Shown here: in pieces, positions 33,300-41,427 of the stretch
Layout of the letters: each line of letters opens with the position of its first letter
Numbering within the stretch: the stretch's first letter is position 1
Assembly (NCBI GenBank): GCA_001778375.1
Contig: MFGV01000007.1
Location: 1-50,996 of the forward strand
Length of the DNA: 50,996 nucleotides
Source: Candidatus Firestonebacteria bacterium RIFOXYD2_FULL_39_29
GTDB taxonomy: Bacteria; Oederibacteriota; D2-FULL-39-29
Direction of reading: 5' to 3'
The notes under the pieces: model-generated
Told to the model about the DNA's origin: nothing
Seen by the model: only the letters and a program-made list of their open reading frames with translations
Databases searched by the model: none
Position numbers and translations under genes: made by a program

Positions 33300-34062
33300 G
33301 CAGTGTCTCCGAAGATTTATCAAGATTTGTATTTTTGAATATATCTACGAACTCGTTAAATTTATATTTTCCCGGAATAAGCCTGCGTTTAAGATTAACA
33401 AGCAACGCACTTGAAACAAAGTTTCTATCCCAGGCCATTCCCGTAGCAGCAATATAACCTGCTTTTAACACTTCCGCCTCAACAACTTCCAGATGTTGCC
33501 CGTAAGGATAAGCCAGGTACTTTACTTCTTTTTTTATTTTTTCTTCTATTGTTTTTTTTGATTCAACAAGTTCCATTCTTAATCTTTCAAGATATTTCTC
33601 TTTGCTCTCACCTTTTAGTTTTTCAGTCAGTAAGGTATGAGATTTAGTATGAGAGCCAAAGATTACTCCATTATTTGACATTTCTTTTACCTGCTCCCAG
33701 GTCATACCGCCCTTTCCCGGATAATCAGAATATAGAAATACCGTAGCAGGCAAATTCAGTCTTTTAAGTATCGGATACGCATTTTTATAAATGGTCTGGT
33801 CTCCGTCATCAAGCGTTATAACCACCGAGTTGGCTTCGAGGGATTTTTTCTCTTTAATGCAAGAAACCAGATAATCCAGCGAGATTACCTCGTAATTATC
33901 CTTAATAAATTGCATCTGTTCTTCAAAGGCAGTAATAGTAACATCAGGATAAAGGGTTCTTTTTTCAACAATTCTATGATACCCCAGGATCATACCCCAG
34001 GGCTCGTCAGCCCTTACGCATGACGTAAGGATGAGTATTCCTATGAGAAAACTTTTAAGCAA
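33283..34062 (-). CDS. NodB-type polysaccharide deacetylase, probable lipoprotein
   Basis: This 259-residue protein has a signal peptide ending in a lipobox (LTSC, Cys15) and a NodB domain with complete motifs: TLDDGD (D85, D86) and HTKSH (H138, H142). It is a paralogue of the downstream deacetylase (shared INxLVESKxxIEExxKK, YxAYPYG and KYKFNEF-like segments), which has lost the second motif-1 Asp. AGGAG four bases before TTG at 34062 supports that start; a GTG at 34083 is open in frame but has no ribosome binding site. It lies after the ftsZ terminator and begins the deacetylase-amidase group. Confidence 0.88.
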   Translation of the reverse strand: MLKSFLIGILILTSCVRADEPWGMILGYHRIVEKRTLYPDVTITAFEEQMQFIKDNYEVISLDYLVSCIKEKKSLEANSVVITLDDGDQTIYKNAYPILKRLNLPATVFLYSDYPGKGGMTWEQVKEMSNNGVIFGSHTKSHTLLTEKLKGESKEKYLERLRMELVESKKTIEEKIKKEVKYLAYPYGQHLEVVEAEVLKAGYIAATGMAWDRNFVSSALLVNLKRRLIPGKYKFNEFVDIFKNTNLDKSSETLHEDYR

Positions 34063-34147
34063 AGGGCTCCTTTCTGCTAACACAAAATGACTAAGTACTT
34101 TTCTTTTTTCTTCCCTTTCCTTAAACGGATTAAAGAAAGAGAAGAAA

Positions 34148-34171
34148 GGGCCGTACTTTTCAGCACGGCCC
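34148..34171 (-). terminator. Intrinsic terminator of ftsZ
   Basis: A 7-bp GC-rich stem (GGGCCGT with ACGGCCC) around a 10-nt loop lies 8 nt after the ftsZ stop codon. On the minus strand it is followed by TTTCTTCTCTTTCTTT, a fair U-rich tail. It probably ends the dcw transcript and separates it from the deacetylase genes. Confidence 0.65.
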
Positions 34172-34178
34172 CCGCTTT

Positions 34179-35372
34179 CTATTCCGTTCTTTTTCTTAGA
34201 AAAGTCGGAACATCAAAATCTTCATTTTCCATATAGCCCTTTACCTTGGCTTCGAGGTTAGACATTCCTATCTCACCCTTTATATCGTCAAGGGAAAGTT
34301 TTTTCTGCGGAGCTGCTGCAACCAAAACAGCTTGTTGTTCTGCCGCAGGCTCAGGCTCCTTTTCTTCCACCGCTACTTCATTTTTTACTTCCGCTTTCTG
34401 AATTGCTTCATTAGCTTTCGGAGTAAAACCGGTGGCAATAACAGTTATCCTGATTTCATTCTTCATATTCTCATCAATGACCGCGCCGAATATGATATTT
34501 GCTTCTTTATGGGCTTTTTCATAAATAACAGAAGTGGCTTCGTTTACTTCAAACAAACTTAAATCCGGACCGCCGGTGATATTAATAAGAACGCCCCTCG
34601 CCCCTTCTATATTTACATTTTCAAGAAGCGGACTGGTCACTGCCATCTCCGCCGCTTTCGTAGCTTTATTCTCTCCGCTTGCTATACCGGTACCCATTAA
34701 GGCGCCGCCCATCTCTGCCATGATCGTCCTTACATCGGCAAAGTCAACATTTACAAGCCCGGGGATAGTGATAACGTCGGAGATGCCCTGAATAGCCTGG
34801 CGAAGAACATCATCAGCCATGTTAAACGCTTCCACCATCGGAGTCGTCCTTTCAACTATAGAAAGAAGTTTCTCGTTCGGAATTATCAGGAGCGTGTCTA
34901 CTTTTTCGGATATTTCTTTTATACCCGCGTCTGAATGGATCTTTCTTCTGTACCCTTCAAAACGGAACGGCTTGGTTACAACTCCTACCGTAAGTGATCC
35001 GTTCTCTTTGGCTATTTCTGCAACGACAGGAGCTCCGCCGGTCCCTGTTCCGCCGCCCATACCGCAGGTAATAAAGACCATGTCCGCACCCGCAAGAGCT
35101 TCTCTGATCTTTTCCCTGTCTTCTTCAGCCGCTTTACGGCCTACTTCAGGGTTAGCTCCCGCACCCAGACCTTTGGTAAGCTTGGTGCCGACCTGGATCT
35201 TCACAGAAGCAGCATTTCTCTTCAACTGCTGAGCATCGGTGTTGAGAGCTATAAACTCAACCCCTGAAATGTTTGCGGCAATCATCCTGTTTAAGGCATT
35301 GTTTCCCGCACCGCCGATTCCGACCACCTTTATGTTGGCCGCAAAACTTGGATCGTTTGCAAATTCTATCAT
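34179..35372 (-). CDS. ftsZ: Cell division GTPase FtsZ
   Basis: This 397-residue tubulin homologue forms the division ring. The GTP-binding signature GGGTGTG is at residues 106-112. The T7 loop [11 protein letters not shown] supplies the catalytic Asp residues, and a Pro/Ala/Glu-rich linker (about 320-360) leads to the conserved C-terminal tail DVPTFLRKR that binds FtsA. The start follows GGAGGAAATACA. It is last in the dcw order, 256 bp after ftsA; that gap probably holds its own promoter. Confidence 0.98.
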   Translation of the reverse strand: MIEFANDPSFAANIKVVGIGGAGNNALNRMIAANISGVEFIALNTDAQQLKRNAASVKIQVGTKLTKGLGAGANPEVGRKAAEEDREKIREALAGADMVFITCGMGGGTGTGGAPVVAEIAKENGSLTVGVVTKPFRFEGYRRKIHSDAGIKEISEKVDTLLIIPNEKLLSIVERTTPMVEAFNMADDVLRQAIQGISDVITIPGLVNVDFADVRTIMAEMGGALMGTGIASGENKATKAAEMAVTSPLLENVNIEGARGVLINITGGPDLSLFEVNEATSVIYEKAHKEANIIFGAVIDENMKNEIRITVIATGFTPKANEAIQKAEVKNEVAVEEKEPEPAAEQQAVLVAAAPQKKLSLDDIKGEIGMSNLEAKVKGYMENEDFDVPTFLRKRTE

Positions 35373-35457
35373 TGTATTTCCTCCGTTTTTTTCCCGACGT
35401 TTAGTCGGGGCTTTTAGTAATATTATTTCGTTTTTAATTGGAAGATGATTTCGCTGA

Positions 35458-35640
35458 TTGCAAAACTACCGGATTCCACTGATACAATATTTGATTCCGA
35501 TTTTCTGCAACTTTTTATCACTTCCTTTTCCTCCTTCATTTCTTCTTTTGCTTCTCCTTCTTCTTTTTCTGCTCTTACTGCTCTTACTGTTCTTGCTTTC
35601 TTTGCTGTCCTTGCTTTCCCTGCTTCTTTCAAAAGAGTTC
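35458..35640. repeat. ftsA-ftsZ spacer: GGATTCCACTGATAC word and purine-rich tract (copy 2)
   Basis: CCGGATTCCACTGATACA (about 35470-35487) repeats the word upstream of kamA. It is followed by a tract (35515-35640) that on the minus strand is almost all A/G with GCAAGGACAGCAAAGAAAGC and AGAGCAGTAAGAGCAG, like the tract at 30958-31080. An open frame of 69 codons across it is low complexity and not credible as a gene. The tract extends into the last few codons of ftsA. Confidence 0.6.
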
Positions 35641-36876
35641 CTTAAACCATTTCTTCACGTTATTTAGAACCCCCTCCAGCGGGCCTTTATTCACAGACCT
35701 CAGTCCGCTTTTTCCTCCGGATTTGGCTTTTGCGCCGTAAAGCGCAAGTCCTACCGCCGTAGCATACATGGGAGAATTGGCAATCTCCACCAGACCATTG
35801 ATGCCCTGCGGATATCCGACCCTTACCGGGAGTTTCAACACCTTTTCAACAACCTCCTCTATACCTAAAATTAAAGAAGCGCCTCCGGTAACAACCACTC
35901 CTGAAGGCACCTTGCCATCCATACCATTCATTTTCAACTCCTGAGAAACAAACTCAAAAATCTCTTCCATCCGGGGTTGAATAATTTCTGCAACAATCCT
36001 TTTCGGCACAATACGATCCGGCCTGTCACCAATAAGTTTCACCCGTATCTCTTCCGTCTCGTTTATTGTTCCGGCAAAAGCGCTGCCAAAAGACTTCTTA
36101 ATCTCCTCCGCTGTTTCAATAGGAGCACGAAGTCCGATTGCAACATCATTGGTAACCTGCATTCCGCCGACGGCAACTACTGAAGTATGCTTTACTCCGC
36201 CCTCAGAGAAAACAATTATATCCGTCGTCCCGCCGCCGATATCAACCATAACAACTCCGAGTTCTTTTTCATCCTGCGTAAGCACCGCTTCACTCGAAGC
36301 ATAAGGCTGAAGTACGATATCCTCCACAAAATAACCGGCCTTCTCTATAGACCTGATAATATCCTGAGTCCTGGCTACCGAGGCCGTAACCACATGGACC
36401 TTTGCTCTTAATCTTTGTCCGTACATACCTACAGGAGCCCTTATCTCATCCTGATCGTCCAGTATAAATTCCTGAGGGATAATGTGAATTACTTCCCGGT
36501 CCGGCGGTACCGACTGGGTCTTGACCGCTTCAATTACTCTTTCAACATCACCGTTTGTAACTTCTTTGTTTTTTCCCGCAACGGCCACAACCGCTTCTGT
36601 ATTAAGGCCTTTTACATGACTTCCGGCTATACCCGCATATACGGAACCAACCTCAACTCCCGCCATTCTGGAAGCTTCATCTACAGCTTTCCGTACCGCT
36701 TCCACGGTAGTTTCAATATTAACGACAATACCTTTTTTTAAACCTCTTGATATGGAATGCCCGATACCGATAAGATTAAGCCCTCCAGAATCTGTAACTT
36801 CTCCGATAACACAGCAGACCTTGGTCGTGCCTATGTCCAGCCCGACCACTATCTTTTCATTTTCGTCTTTGGCCAT
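35629..36876 (-). CDS. ftsA: Cell division protein FtsA
   Basis: This 415-residue actin-fold ATPase tethers FtsZ to the membrane. Visible features are the phosphate-1 loop VGLDIGTTKVCCVIGE (residues 12-27), the phosphate-2 loop MVDIGGGTTDIIVF (about 200-215), the adenosine motif VVVTGGASLILGIEE, and a C-terminal amphipathic helix (LNNVKKWFKELF) for membrane binding. It is separated from ftsQ upstream by 24 bp. Confidence 0.97.
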   Translation of the reverse strand: MAKDENEKIVVGLDIGTTKVCCVIGEVTDSGGLNLIGIGHSISRGLKKGIVVNIETTVEAVRKAVDEASRMAGVEVGSVYAGIAGSHVKGLNTEAVVAVAGKNKEVTNGDVERVIEAVKTQSVPPDREVIHIIPQEFILDDQDEIRAPVGMYGQRLRAKVHVVTASVARTQDIIRSIEKAGYFVEDIVLQPYASSEAVLTQDEKELGVVMVDIGGGTTDIIVFSEGGVKHTSVVAVGGMQVTNDVAIGLRAPIETAEEIKKSFGSAFAGTINETEEIRVKLIGDRPDRIVPKRIVAEIIQPRMEEIFEFVSQELKMNGMDGKVPSGVVVTGGASLILGIEEVVEKVLKLPVRVGYPQGINGLVEIANSPMYATAVGLALYGAKAKSGGKSGLRSVNKGPLEGVLNNVKKWFKELF

Positions 36877-36900
36877 TTTCTCACCGCCCTTTTAGGTTTA

Positions 36901-37794
36901 TCAGTTTGCTTTATTATTTTTAAAAGAAACGACCGCCTCGTCACGGAACCGGAGATCAACGTAAGCGATATCTTTTTTTCTTTCATTTATACTTTTAAGA
37001 AGGCAGCTGAGCTTATCAATTTTTTCATCCCAGTTCCCTTCTCCGAGCTTATACACTTGTTTTGTATTTTGCACCACAAGCGAAAGCTCTTCCGGACAGG
37101 GCACATCTACCGCCATTACATCATTCAAATACGGCACCCCTTTTGTTTCCAGTTTTTCAACCATCGCCAGAGCCTGTTTTAAGGACTTTGAAGTGGTTTT
37201 CTTTCCAACCTCGCTTAAACTAATATTTATTCCCGTAAAGACATAAAGTCGCTTGCCGTGAAAAAAAGACTTAATAGCCGGGAAGGTTATCCCTTCCGCA
37301 TCCGCCTGATAAAGTTTATTTTCCCCGAGATAAGCAACCGGGTCTCTTTCGGTAACTTCTATTTCCACCGTACCGGGAAACACCCGATTAACGGCAGCCC
37401 CTTTAAACTGCGGGTTTCCTTTTAATCTTGACTGTACATCCTTTAATTTTACTCCGAACATATTCCTTCTTGTCTCCACTTTTGCTATCGCCAGTATCTC
37501 GTTTTTGCTTACATATTTATTCCCCTTTACTTTTACTTCTTTTACTTCAAACTCCGGGGAGTTATTTAATCTGTCCACTCCGGTAAAAACGGCATAACCC
37601 AAACCAGCAGCTGCTCCGGCTATAAGCAGGATCTTTCCCGCTTTTAAGAACTTTGCAAACGAAAGCGTAATCTTTGCCTTTGGCCTTACCGCTGCCGCTT
37701 CAGTTTTCAATACTATTCTCGTAACTTTATAGGTTTTAGTGCCTTTTATATCAGGCTTATTCCTATATTTAGAAAACAGTATTTTATTGTCCAT
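36901..37794 (-). CDS. ftsQ: Cell division protein FtsQ/DivIB
   Basis: This 297-residue bitopic membrane protein of the divisome has a basic cytoplasmic N-terminus, one membrane helix (ILLIAGAAAGLGYAVF, about residues 55-70) and an FtsQ-type POTRA domain (FEVKEVKVKGNKYVSKNEIL, about 80-99). A beta domain follows, with the family's GTVEIEVTERDPVAYL and YQADAEGITFP. Its start lies 11 nt inside the ddl gene, behind GGTCAGGA. Confidence 0.9.
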   Translation of the reverse strand: MDNKILFSKYRNKPDIKGTKTYKVTRIVLKTEAAAVRPKAKITLSFAKFLKAGKILLIAGAAAGLGYAVFTGVDRLNNSPEFEVKEVKVKGNKYVSKNEILAIAKVETRRNMFGVKLKDVQSRLKGNPQFKGAAVNRVFPGTVEIEVTERDPVAYLGENKLYQADAEGITFPAIKSFFHGKRLYVFTGINISLSEVGKKTTSKSLKQALAMVEKLETKGVPYLNDVMAVDVPCPEELSLVVQNTKQVYKLGEGNWDEKIDKLSCLLKSINERKKDIAYVDLRFRDEAVVSFKNNKAN

Positions 37795-38728
37795 TCCTGA
37801 CCGCGCCCGCCAACATTGAAAGTATCATTTCTTCAAAACTTATACCCATATATCCTGCAGCCTCAGGAAGTAGAGATGTTCCCGTCAAGCCCGGCAATGA
37901 ATTTGCTTCAAGAATATAGGGTTTTCCTGTCTTTTCTTCTATAATAAAATCAATTCTTGAATAATCTTTAAGAAGAAGCGCCTCATGTACTTTAAGCGCC
38001 AGTTCCTCAATTTTCCCGTAAAGCTTCTTTTCAAGTTTAGCCGGCATTATATGTTTTGACATGCCTTTTGTGTATTTTGCCTTATAATCATAAAATTCTG
38101 TTTTTGGAATTATCTCAATAACCGGAAGCGCCCTGCCAAAGAACACCGGAACAGTCACCTCTCTGCCTTTTACATACTTTTCTACAAGAACTTTCGGACA
38201 ATACTTCAGCGCAAGTTTAACTGCTTTATTAAAATCTTTATTATTTCTGACAATTGTAATACCTACGGTTGAGCCGCCGTCTGCGGGCTTAACAACCACC
38301 GGAAGTTTCATTTTCAATTTTCCGCCGGTATATTCCAGATATCCGGGCGTCGGCAGTTTTCTCTCTATTAATATTTTCTTTGTAATTATTTTATCCATGG
38401 TAATCGCGCTTGCGAGCATTCCGGACCCGGCATACTTGATCCCTAAAATATCCAAGGCTCCCTGAATACGTCCATCTTCACCGAAAGCCCCGTGCAGTCC
38501 GAGGAAAGCAATATCCGGCGAAGCTTTTCTTATCAGTGAAAATATATTTTTCCTGTTTTTTTCATTAAAATCTATGCGACTATATTTAAGTCCGATGTTA
38601 CGGAGCGCATTTTCCACGGCATCACTGCTTCTTAGCGCAATTTCCCTTTCAGAAGAGATACCTCCGGCAATAAGAACAATTTTTTTATTTTTCAGTAATT
38701 TATGATATTCTACAAACAAGTTATTCAC
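37784..38728 (-). CDS. ddl: D-alanine--D-alanine ligase
   Basis: This 314-residue ATP-grasp ligase makes D-Ala-D-Ala for the peptidoglycan stem. It has ISSEREIALRSS near residue 25, LHGAFGEDG (about 79-87), the ATP-grasp segment PVVVKPADGGSTVGI (about 144), and the C-terminal YILEANSLPGLTGTSLLPEAA. It starts with GTG, which overlaps the murB stop (GTGA, 4 nt), so the two are coupled. The vancomycin-type Lac ligase is unlikely with this signature. Confidence 0.96.
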   Translation of the reverse strand: MNNLFVEYHKLLKNKKIVLIAGGISSEREIALRSSDAVENALRNIGLKYSRIDFNEKNRKNIFSLIRKASPDIAFLGLHGAFGEDGRIQGALDILGIKYAGSGMLASAITMDKIITKKILIERKLPTPGYLEYTGGKLKMKLPVVVKPADGGSTVGITIVRNNKDFNKAVKLALKYCPKVLVEKYVKGREVTVPVFFGRALPVIEIIPKTEFYDYKAKYTKGMSKHIMPAKLEKKLYGKIEELALKVHEALLLKDYSRIDFIIEEKTGKPYILEANSLPGLTGTSLLPEAAGYMGISFEEMILSMLAGAVRNGQ

Positions 38729-39588
38729 TTATCCTCTCCTAATATTTTTATTTCTTCAGCCAGCTTTACTCCGGTTTTCTTAAGCACTGTCTTTTTTACA
38801 AGCTCTATAAGTTTTATAAAATCCTTTGAGGATTTCCCTCGATTAATAAAGAAATTTCCGTGCTTTTCCGATACTTCAACTTTTCCGGATTTCTTGCCTT
38901 TTAATCCGCATTCATCTATCAAACGACCGGCAAAGAAACCTTCCGGATTTTTGAATACCGAACCCGCGGTACCCCAGCAAGCCGGCTGGCTTTTTTTTCT
39001 TTTATTTAAAAGCTCAAATATCTTTGCTTTTACGGCTTTTTTAGAGCTTTTCTTTAACTTAAAAGTTGTTTCGACCACGATCAGATTGCCGTTTTTTGCA
39101 AACTTTGCCCCTCTATATATAAAACCTGCCATTTTACTGTTTAACTTTTTAATTTTCGCATTTTTGTCTATTACAGTAATGGATTTAACCACATCTTTTA
39201 TTTCCCCGGCATTTGCCCCGGCATTCATAACCACAGCGCCTCCGACAGTTCCGGGTATGCCTGCCGCAAATTCGAGCCCGGAGAGTCCTTTTGCCGCAGC
39301 TATTATCACTGCACCGGAGAGTACAGCTCCCCCGCCGCAAATGACCTCTTTGCCTTTCACCTTTATCTCTGAAAAATTTTCTTTTAACCGGATTACCAAT
39401 CCTTTAATTCCTCCGTCTTTTACTAAAACATTACTTCCCCCTCCCAGCAGAGTAAGCGGCAGTTTTTCCTTTTTCACAAATAAAAGCACTTTTTTAAGTC
39501 CCGCCATATCGGCAACATCAATCATACAGTCCGCCGGCCCGCCAAGACCCAGTGTGGTATATTTACTTAAGTTTTCGTTGATCTTCAT
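38725..39588 (-). CDS. murB: UDP-N-acetylenolpyruvoylglucosamine reductase
   Basis: This 287-residue FAD enzyme makes UDP-MurNAc. It shows TTLGLGGPADCMI at the N-terminus, the FAD-binding LLGGGSNVLVKD (about 47-58), GTVGGAVVMNAGANAGEI (about 110-127) and AGSVFKNPEG with the catalytic Ser. Its length fits type II MurB. The first 21 nt of the gene and the 185 bp upstream belong to the tandem duplication described at 39568-40122. Confidence 0.96.
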   Translation of the reverse strand: MKINENLSKYTTLGLGGPADCMIDVADMAGLKKVLLFVKKEKLPLTLLGGGSNVLVKDGGIKGLVIRLKENFSEIKVKGKEVICGGGAVLSGAVIIAAAKGLSGLEFAAGIPGTVGGAVVMNAGANAGEIKDVVKSITVIDKNAKIKKLNSKMAGFIYRGAKFAKNGNLIVVETTFKLKKSSKKAVKAKIFELLNKRKKSQPACWGTAGSVFKNPEGFFAGRLIDECGLKGKKSGKVEVSEKHGNFFINRGKSSKDFIKLIELVKKTVLKKTGVKLAEEIKILGEDK

Positions 39589-39631
39589 ACACTCTTTGAC
39601 ACTCCTTGCTAATACTGCTATCGAGTTGAAT

Positions 39632-39770
39632 GACTAAGTACTAATGACTATTGACTATTTACTGTTGGCGGGAAAAAAACCCGCCTAATATTTAACTTTC
39701 TTTTCTATAATATCGCGGTGCTCTATTGCCGCGTTCATTAAATAGTCATTAGTCACCAGTCATTAGTACT
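39632..39770. repeat. Palindromic spacer element, copy B
   Basis: Outer arms AGTACTAATGACTATTGACT (from 39637) and ATAGTCATTAGTCACCAGTC (to 39770) are imperfect inverted repeats. Inside are a GGCGGG-A7-CCCGCC hairpin (39667-39685) and a smaller GCGG...CCGC hairpin. The whole element could form a cruciform or a branched RNA. The GGCGGG hairpin resembles a terminator but lacks a downstream T-run. Confidence 0.75.
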
Positions 39771-39773
39771 TTT

Positions 39774-39866
39774 TTAGCTTTTCATCAGTCTTTTCGTAAA
39801 ATCTTCCCCGGTCTTCCTAATATCTCCGGCCCCAAGTATTATAATTAAGTTTTCATTGACCTTCAT
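39774..39866 (-). CDS. 30-residue chimeric mini-ORF: murB start fused to murC tail
   Basis: An intact frame from ATG 39866 to TAA reads MKVNENL (murB residues 1-7 with one change) followed by IIILGAGDIRKTGEDF and TKRLMKS (murC C-terminus with two changes). It arose at the joint of the tandem duplication. There is no strong ribosome binding site (GAGGATAGC precedes ATG). It may be translated as a small peptide or may simply be a relic; no function is implied. Confidence 0.6.
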   Translation of the reverse strand: MKVNENLIIILGAGDIRKTGEDFTKRLMKS

Positions 39867-39910
39867 GCTATCCTCAGTAATTTAAGTACTAATTACCATT
39901 CATGTTAATA

Positions 39911-40047
39911 ACTAAGTACTAATGACTATTGACTATTCATTGTTGGCGGAAAAAACTCCGCCTCATATCTATATCTCTTCATTGTAATATCGCGGCAGCT
40001 TTCCGCCGCTTACCTAAAATAGTCATTAGTCACTAGTCATTAGTACT
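39911..40047. repeat. Palindromic spacer element, copy A
   Basis: Same structure as the element at 39632-39770: outer inverted arms (AGTACTAATGACTATTGACT and AATAGTCATTAGTCACTAGT) and a central hairpin. Here the hairpin is GGCGGA-AAAAAC-TCCGCC, so the closing pair is A-T where the other copy has G-C. The second hairpin reads GCGGC...GCCGC, one pair longer than in copy B. Confidence 0.75.
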
Positions 40048-40050
40048 TTT

Positions 40051-41427
40051 TTAGCTTTTAATAAGTCTTTTCGCAAAATCTTCCCCGGTCTTCCTGATAT
40101 CTCCGGCCCCAAGTATTATAATGAGGTCTCCCTTCCTGCAGATATCCAAAAGATACCCAGGTATATCTTCTTTATTTTTTATAAAGACCACTTTTTTGCC
40201 GTTATTTTTTATACTGTTAGCCACCAGCTCCGCCGTTACATTAGGTATCGGTTTTTCACCGGCCGCGTAAATATCCGTAAGCACCACCATATTGGCTTCT
40301 TTAAACGCCCTGCCGAATTTTTCAAAGAGTATCCTTGTCCTGCTGTACCTGTGCGGCTGAAAAACCGCTATGAGTCTTTTGGGCTTAAGCATCCGGGCCG
40401 CTTTTAAGGTCGCCATAATCTCCGTCGGGTGGTGCCCGTAATCATCCACCACCAGCACGCCGTGCTTTTCTCCGAGTTTTTCGAACCTGCGCATTACGCC
40501 GGTAAACTTCGCCAGGCCTTTCTTTACCGCCTGCGGTTTTATTCCTGTCTCGACGGCGGCACCGATAACGGCAAGTGCATTAAGAACATTATGCACGCCG
40601 GGCACATTAACAACGAACTTCCCGAGGTTTTTTCCGCGGTAAAGCACTTCAAATTCACTGCCAAACTTTTTTACTTTAAGCTTTTTAAGTGTAATATCCG
40701 CTTTACTCTTAATAGCGTAGGTTATATATTTCTTTTCCACACTCGGTAAAATACTTCTTACATTATCATCATCCGCGCAAAGCACCGCGACACCGTAGAA
40801 CGGCACCTTATTTATAAAGCTTATGAAGAGATGCTTTAAATTCTCCATGCTGTGATGAAAATCAAGATGATCATCGTCTATATTGGTAACAACTATAACA
40901 ACAGGACTAAGATGCATAAAAGAACCGTCGGATTCATCGGCTTCAGCAACCAGATATTCACCTTTTCCCAGTTTTGCATTACTGTTAATTACATTAAGTT
41001 TGCCGCCTATAACTATTGTCGGATCCAGACCTGCTTCATTCCAGACCACCGCTGCCATAGAAGTAGTTGTGGTTTTCCCGTGAGTACCTGCAATAGCAAT
41101 GCCTGTTTTAAGGCGCATTAATTCCGCAAGTATCTCCGCCCTGGGAATTACGGGAATATTTCTTTTCTTTGCTTCTACTACCTCCGGATTATCCGCCAGC
41201 ACCGCACTCGAGATAACCACGACATCCGGCGCTGCGTCGGCAACATTTTTTCCGGCGTGTCCGATATTTACGGAAGCACCCTTCGTTTTAAGATTCTCGA
41301 CTATTTCGGAGTTCTTAACATCCGAGCCTGAAACACCGTATCCCAGATTAATTAGAACCTCAGCGATACCACTCATGCCAATACCGCCTATTCCCACAAA
41401 ATGCGCTTTGTAAGTTTTTTTATTCAT
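40051..41427 (-). CDS. murC: UDP-N-acetylmuramate--L-alanine ligase
   Basis: This 458-residue Mur ligase adds L-Ala to UDP-MurNAc. It has an N-terminal Rossmann VGIGGIGMSG (11-20), the ATP loop GTHGKTTT (114-121), the metal-binding EADESDGSF (about 161) and DDYGHHPTEI (about 330), typical of MurC. Its ATG overlaps the murG stop by 4 nt (ATGA). The last 24 codons are duplicated downstream (see 39568-40122), but the gene itself is complete. Confidence 0.97.
   Translation of the reverse strand: MNKKTYKAHFVGIGGIGMSGIAEVLINLGYGVSGSDVKNSEIVENLKTKGASVNIGHAGKNVADAAPDVVVISSAVLADNPEVVEAKKRNIPVIPRAEILAELMRLKTGIAIAGTHGKTTTTSMAAVVWNEAGLDPTIVIGGKLNVINSNAKLGKGEYLVAEADESDGSFMHLSPVVIVVTNIDDDHLDFHHSMENLKHLFISFINKVPFYGVAVLCADDDNVRSILPSVEKKYITYAIKSKADITLKKLKVKKFGSEFEVLYRGKNLGKFVVNVPGVHNVLNALAVIGAAVETGIKPQAVKKGLAKFTGVMRRFEKLGEKHGVLVVDDYGHHPTEIMATLKAARMLKPKRLIAVFQPHRYSRTRILFEKFGRAFKEANMVVLTDIYAAGEKPIPNVTAELVANSIKNNGKKVVFIKNKEDIPGYLLDICRKGDLIIILGAGDIRKTGEDFAKRLIKS

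Larger units (their letters stand above)
39568..40122 (-). repeat. 278-bp tandem duplication spanning the murC-murB junction
   Basis: The original junction (murC tail, spacer, murB start) is present twice head to tail. On the minus strand copy A runs 40122 to 39846 and copy B runs 39845 to 39568. Each holds the last 24 codons of murC including the stop, then a spacer of 184-185 bp, then the first seven codons of murB. The murC tails differ at four positions in 72. Only copy A is attached to the complete murC gene and only copy B to the complete murB gene. Confidence 0.9.

Noticed and set aside
35423-35632. A 69-codon frame rich in Lys, Glu, Ala and Arg between ftsA and ftsZ
   Set aside because: It is only the translation of the purine-rich repeat tract and has no ribosome binding site.
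38702-39637. A 311-codon open frame on the plus strand
   Set aside because: It is exactly antisense to murB, has a Ser/Pro/Phe-rich composition typical of reverse-strand shadows, and lacks a family match. MurB on the other strand has all its motifs.
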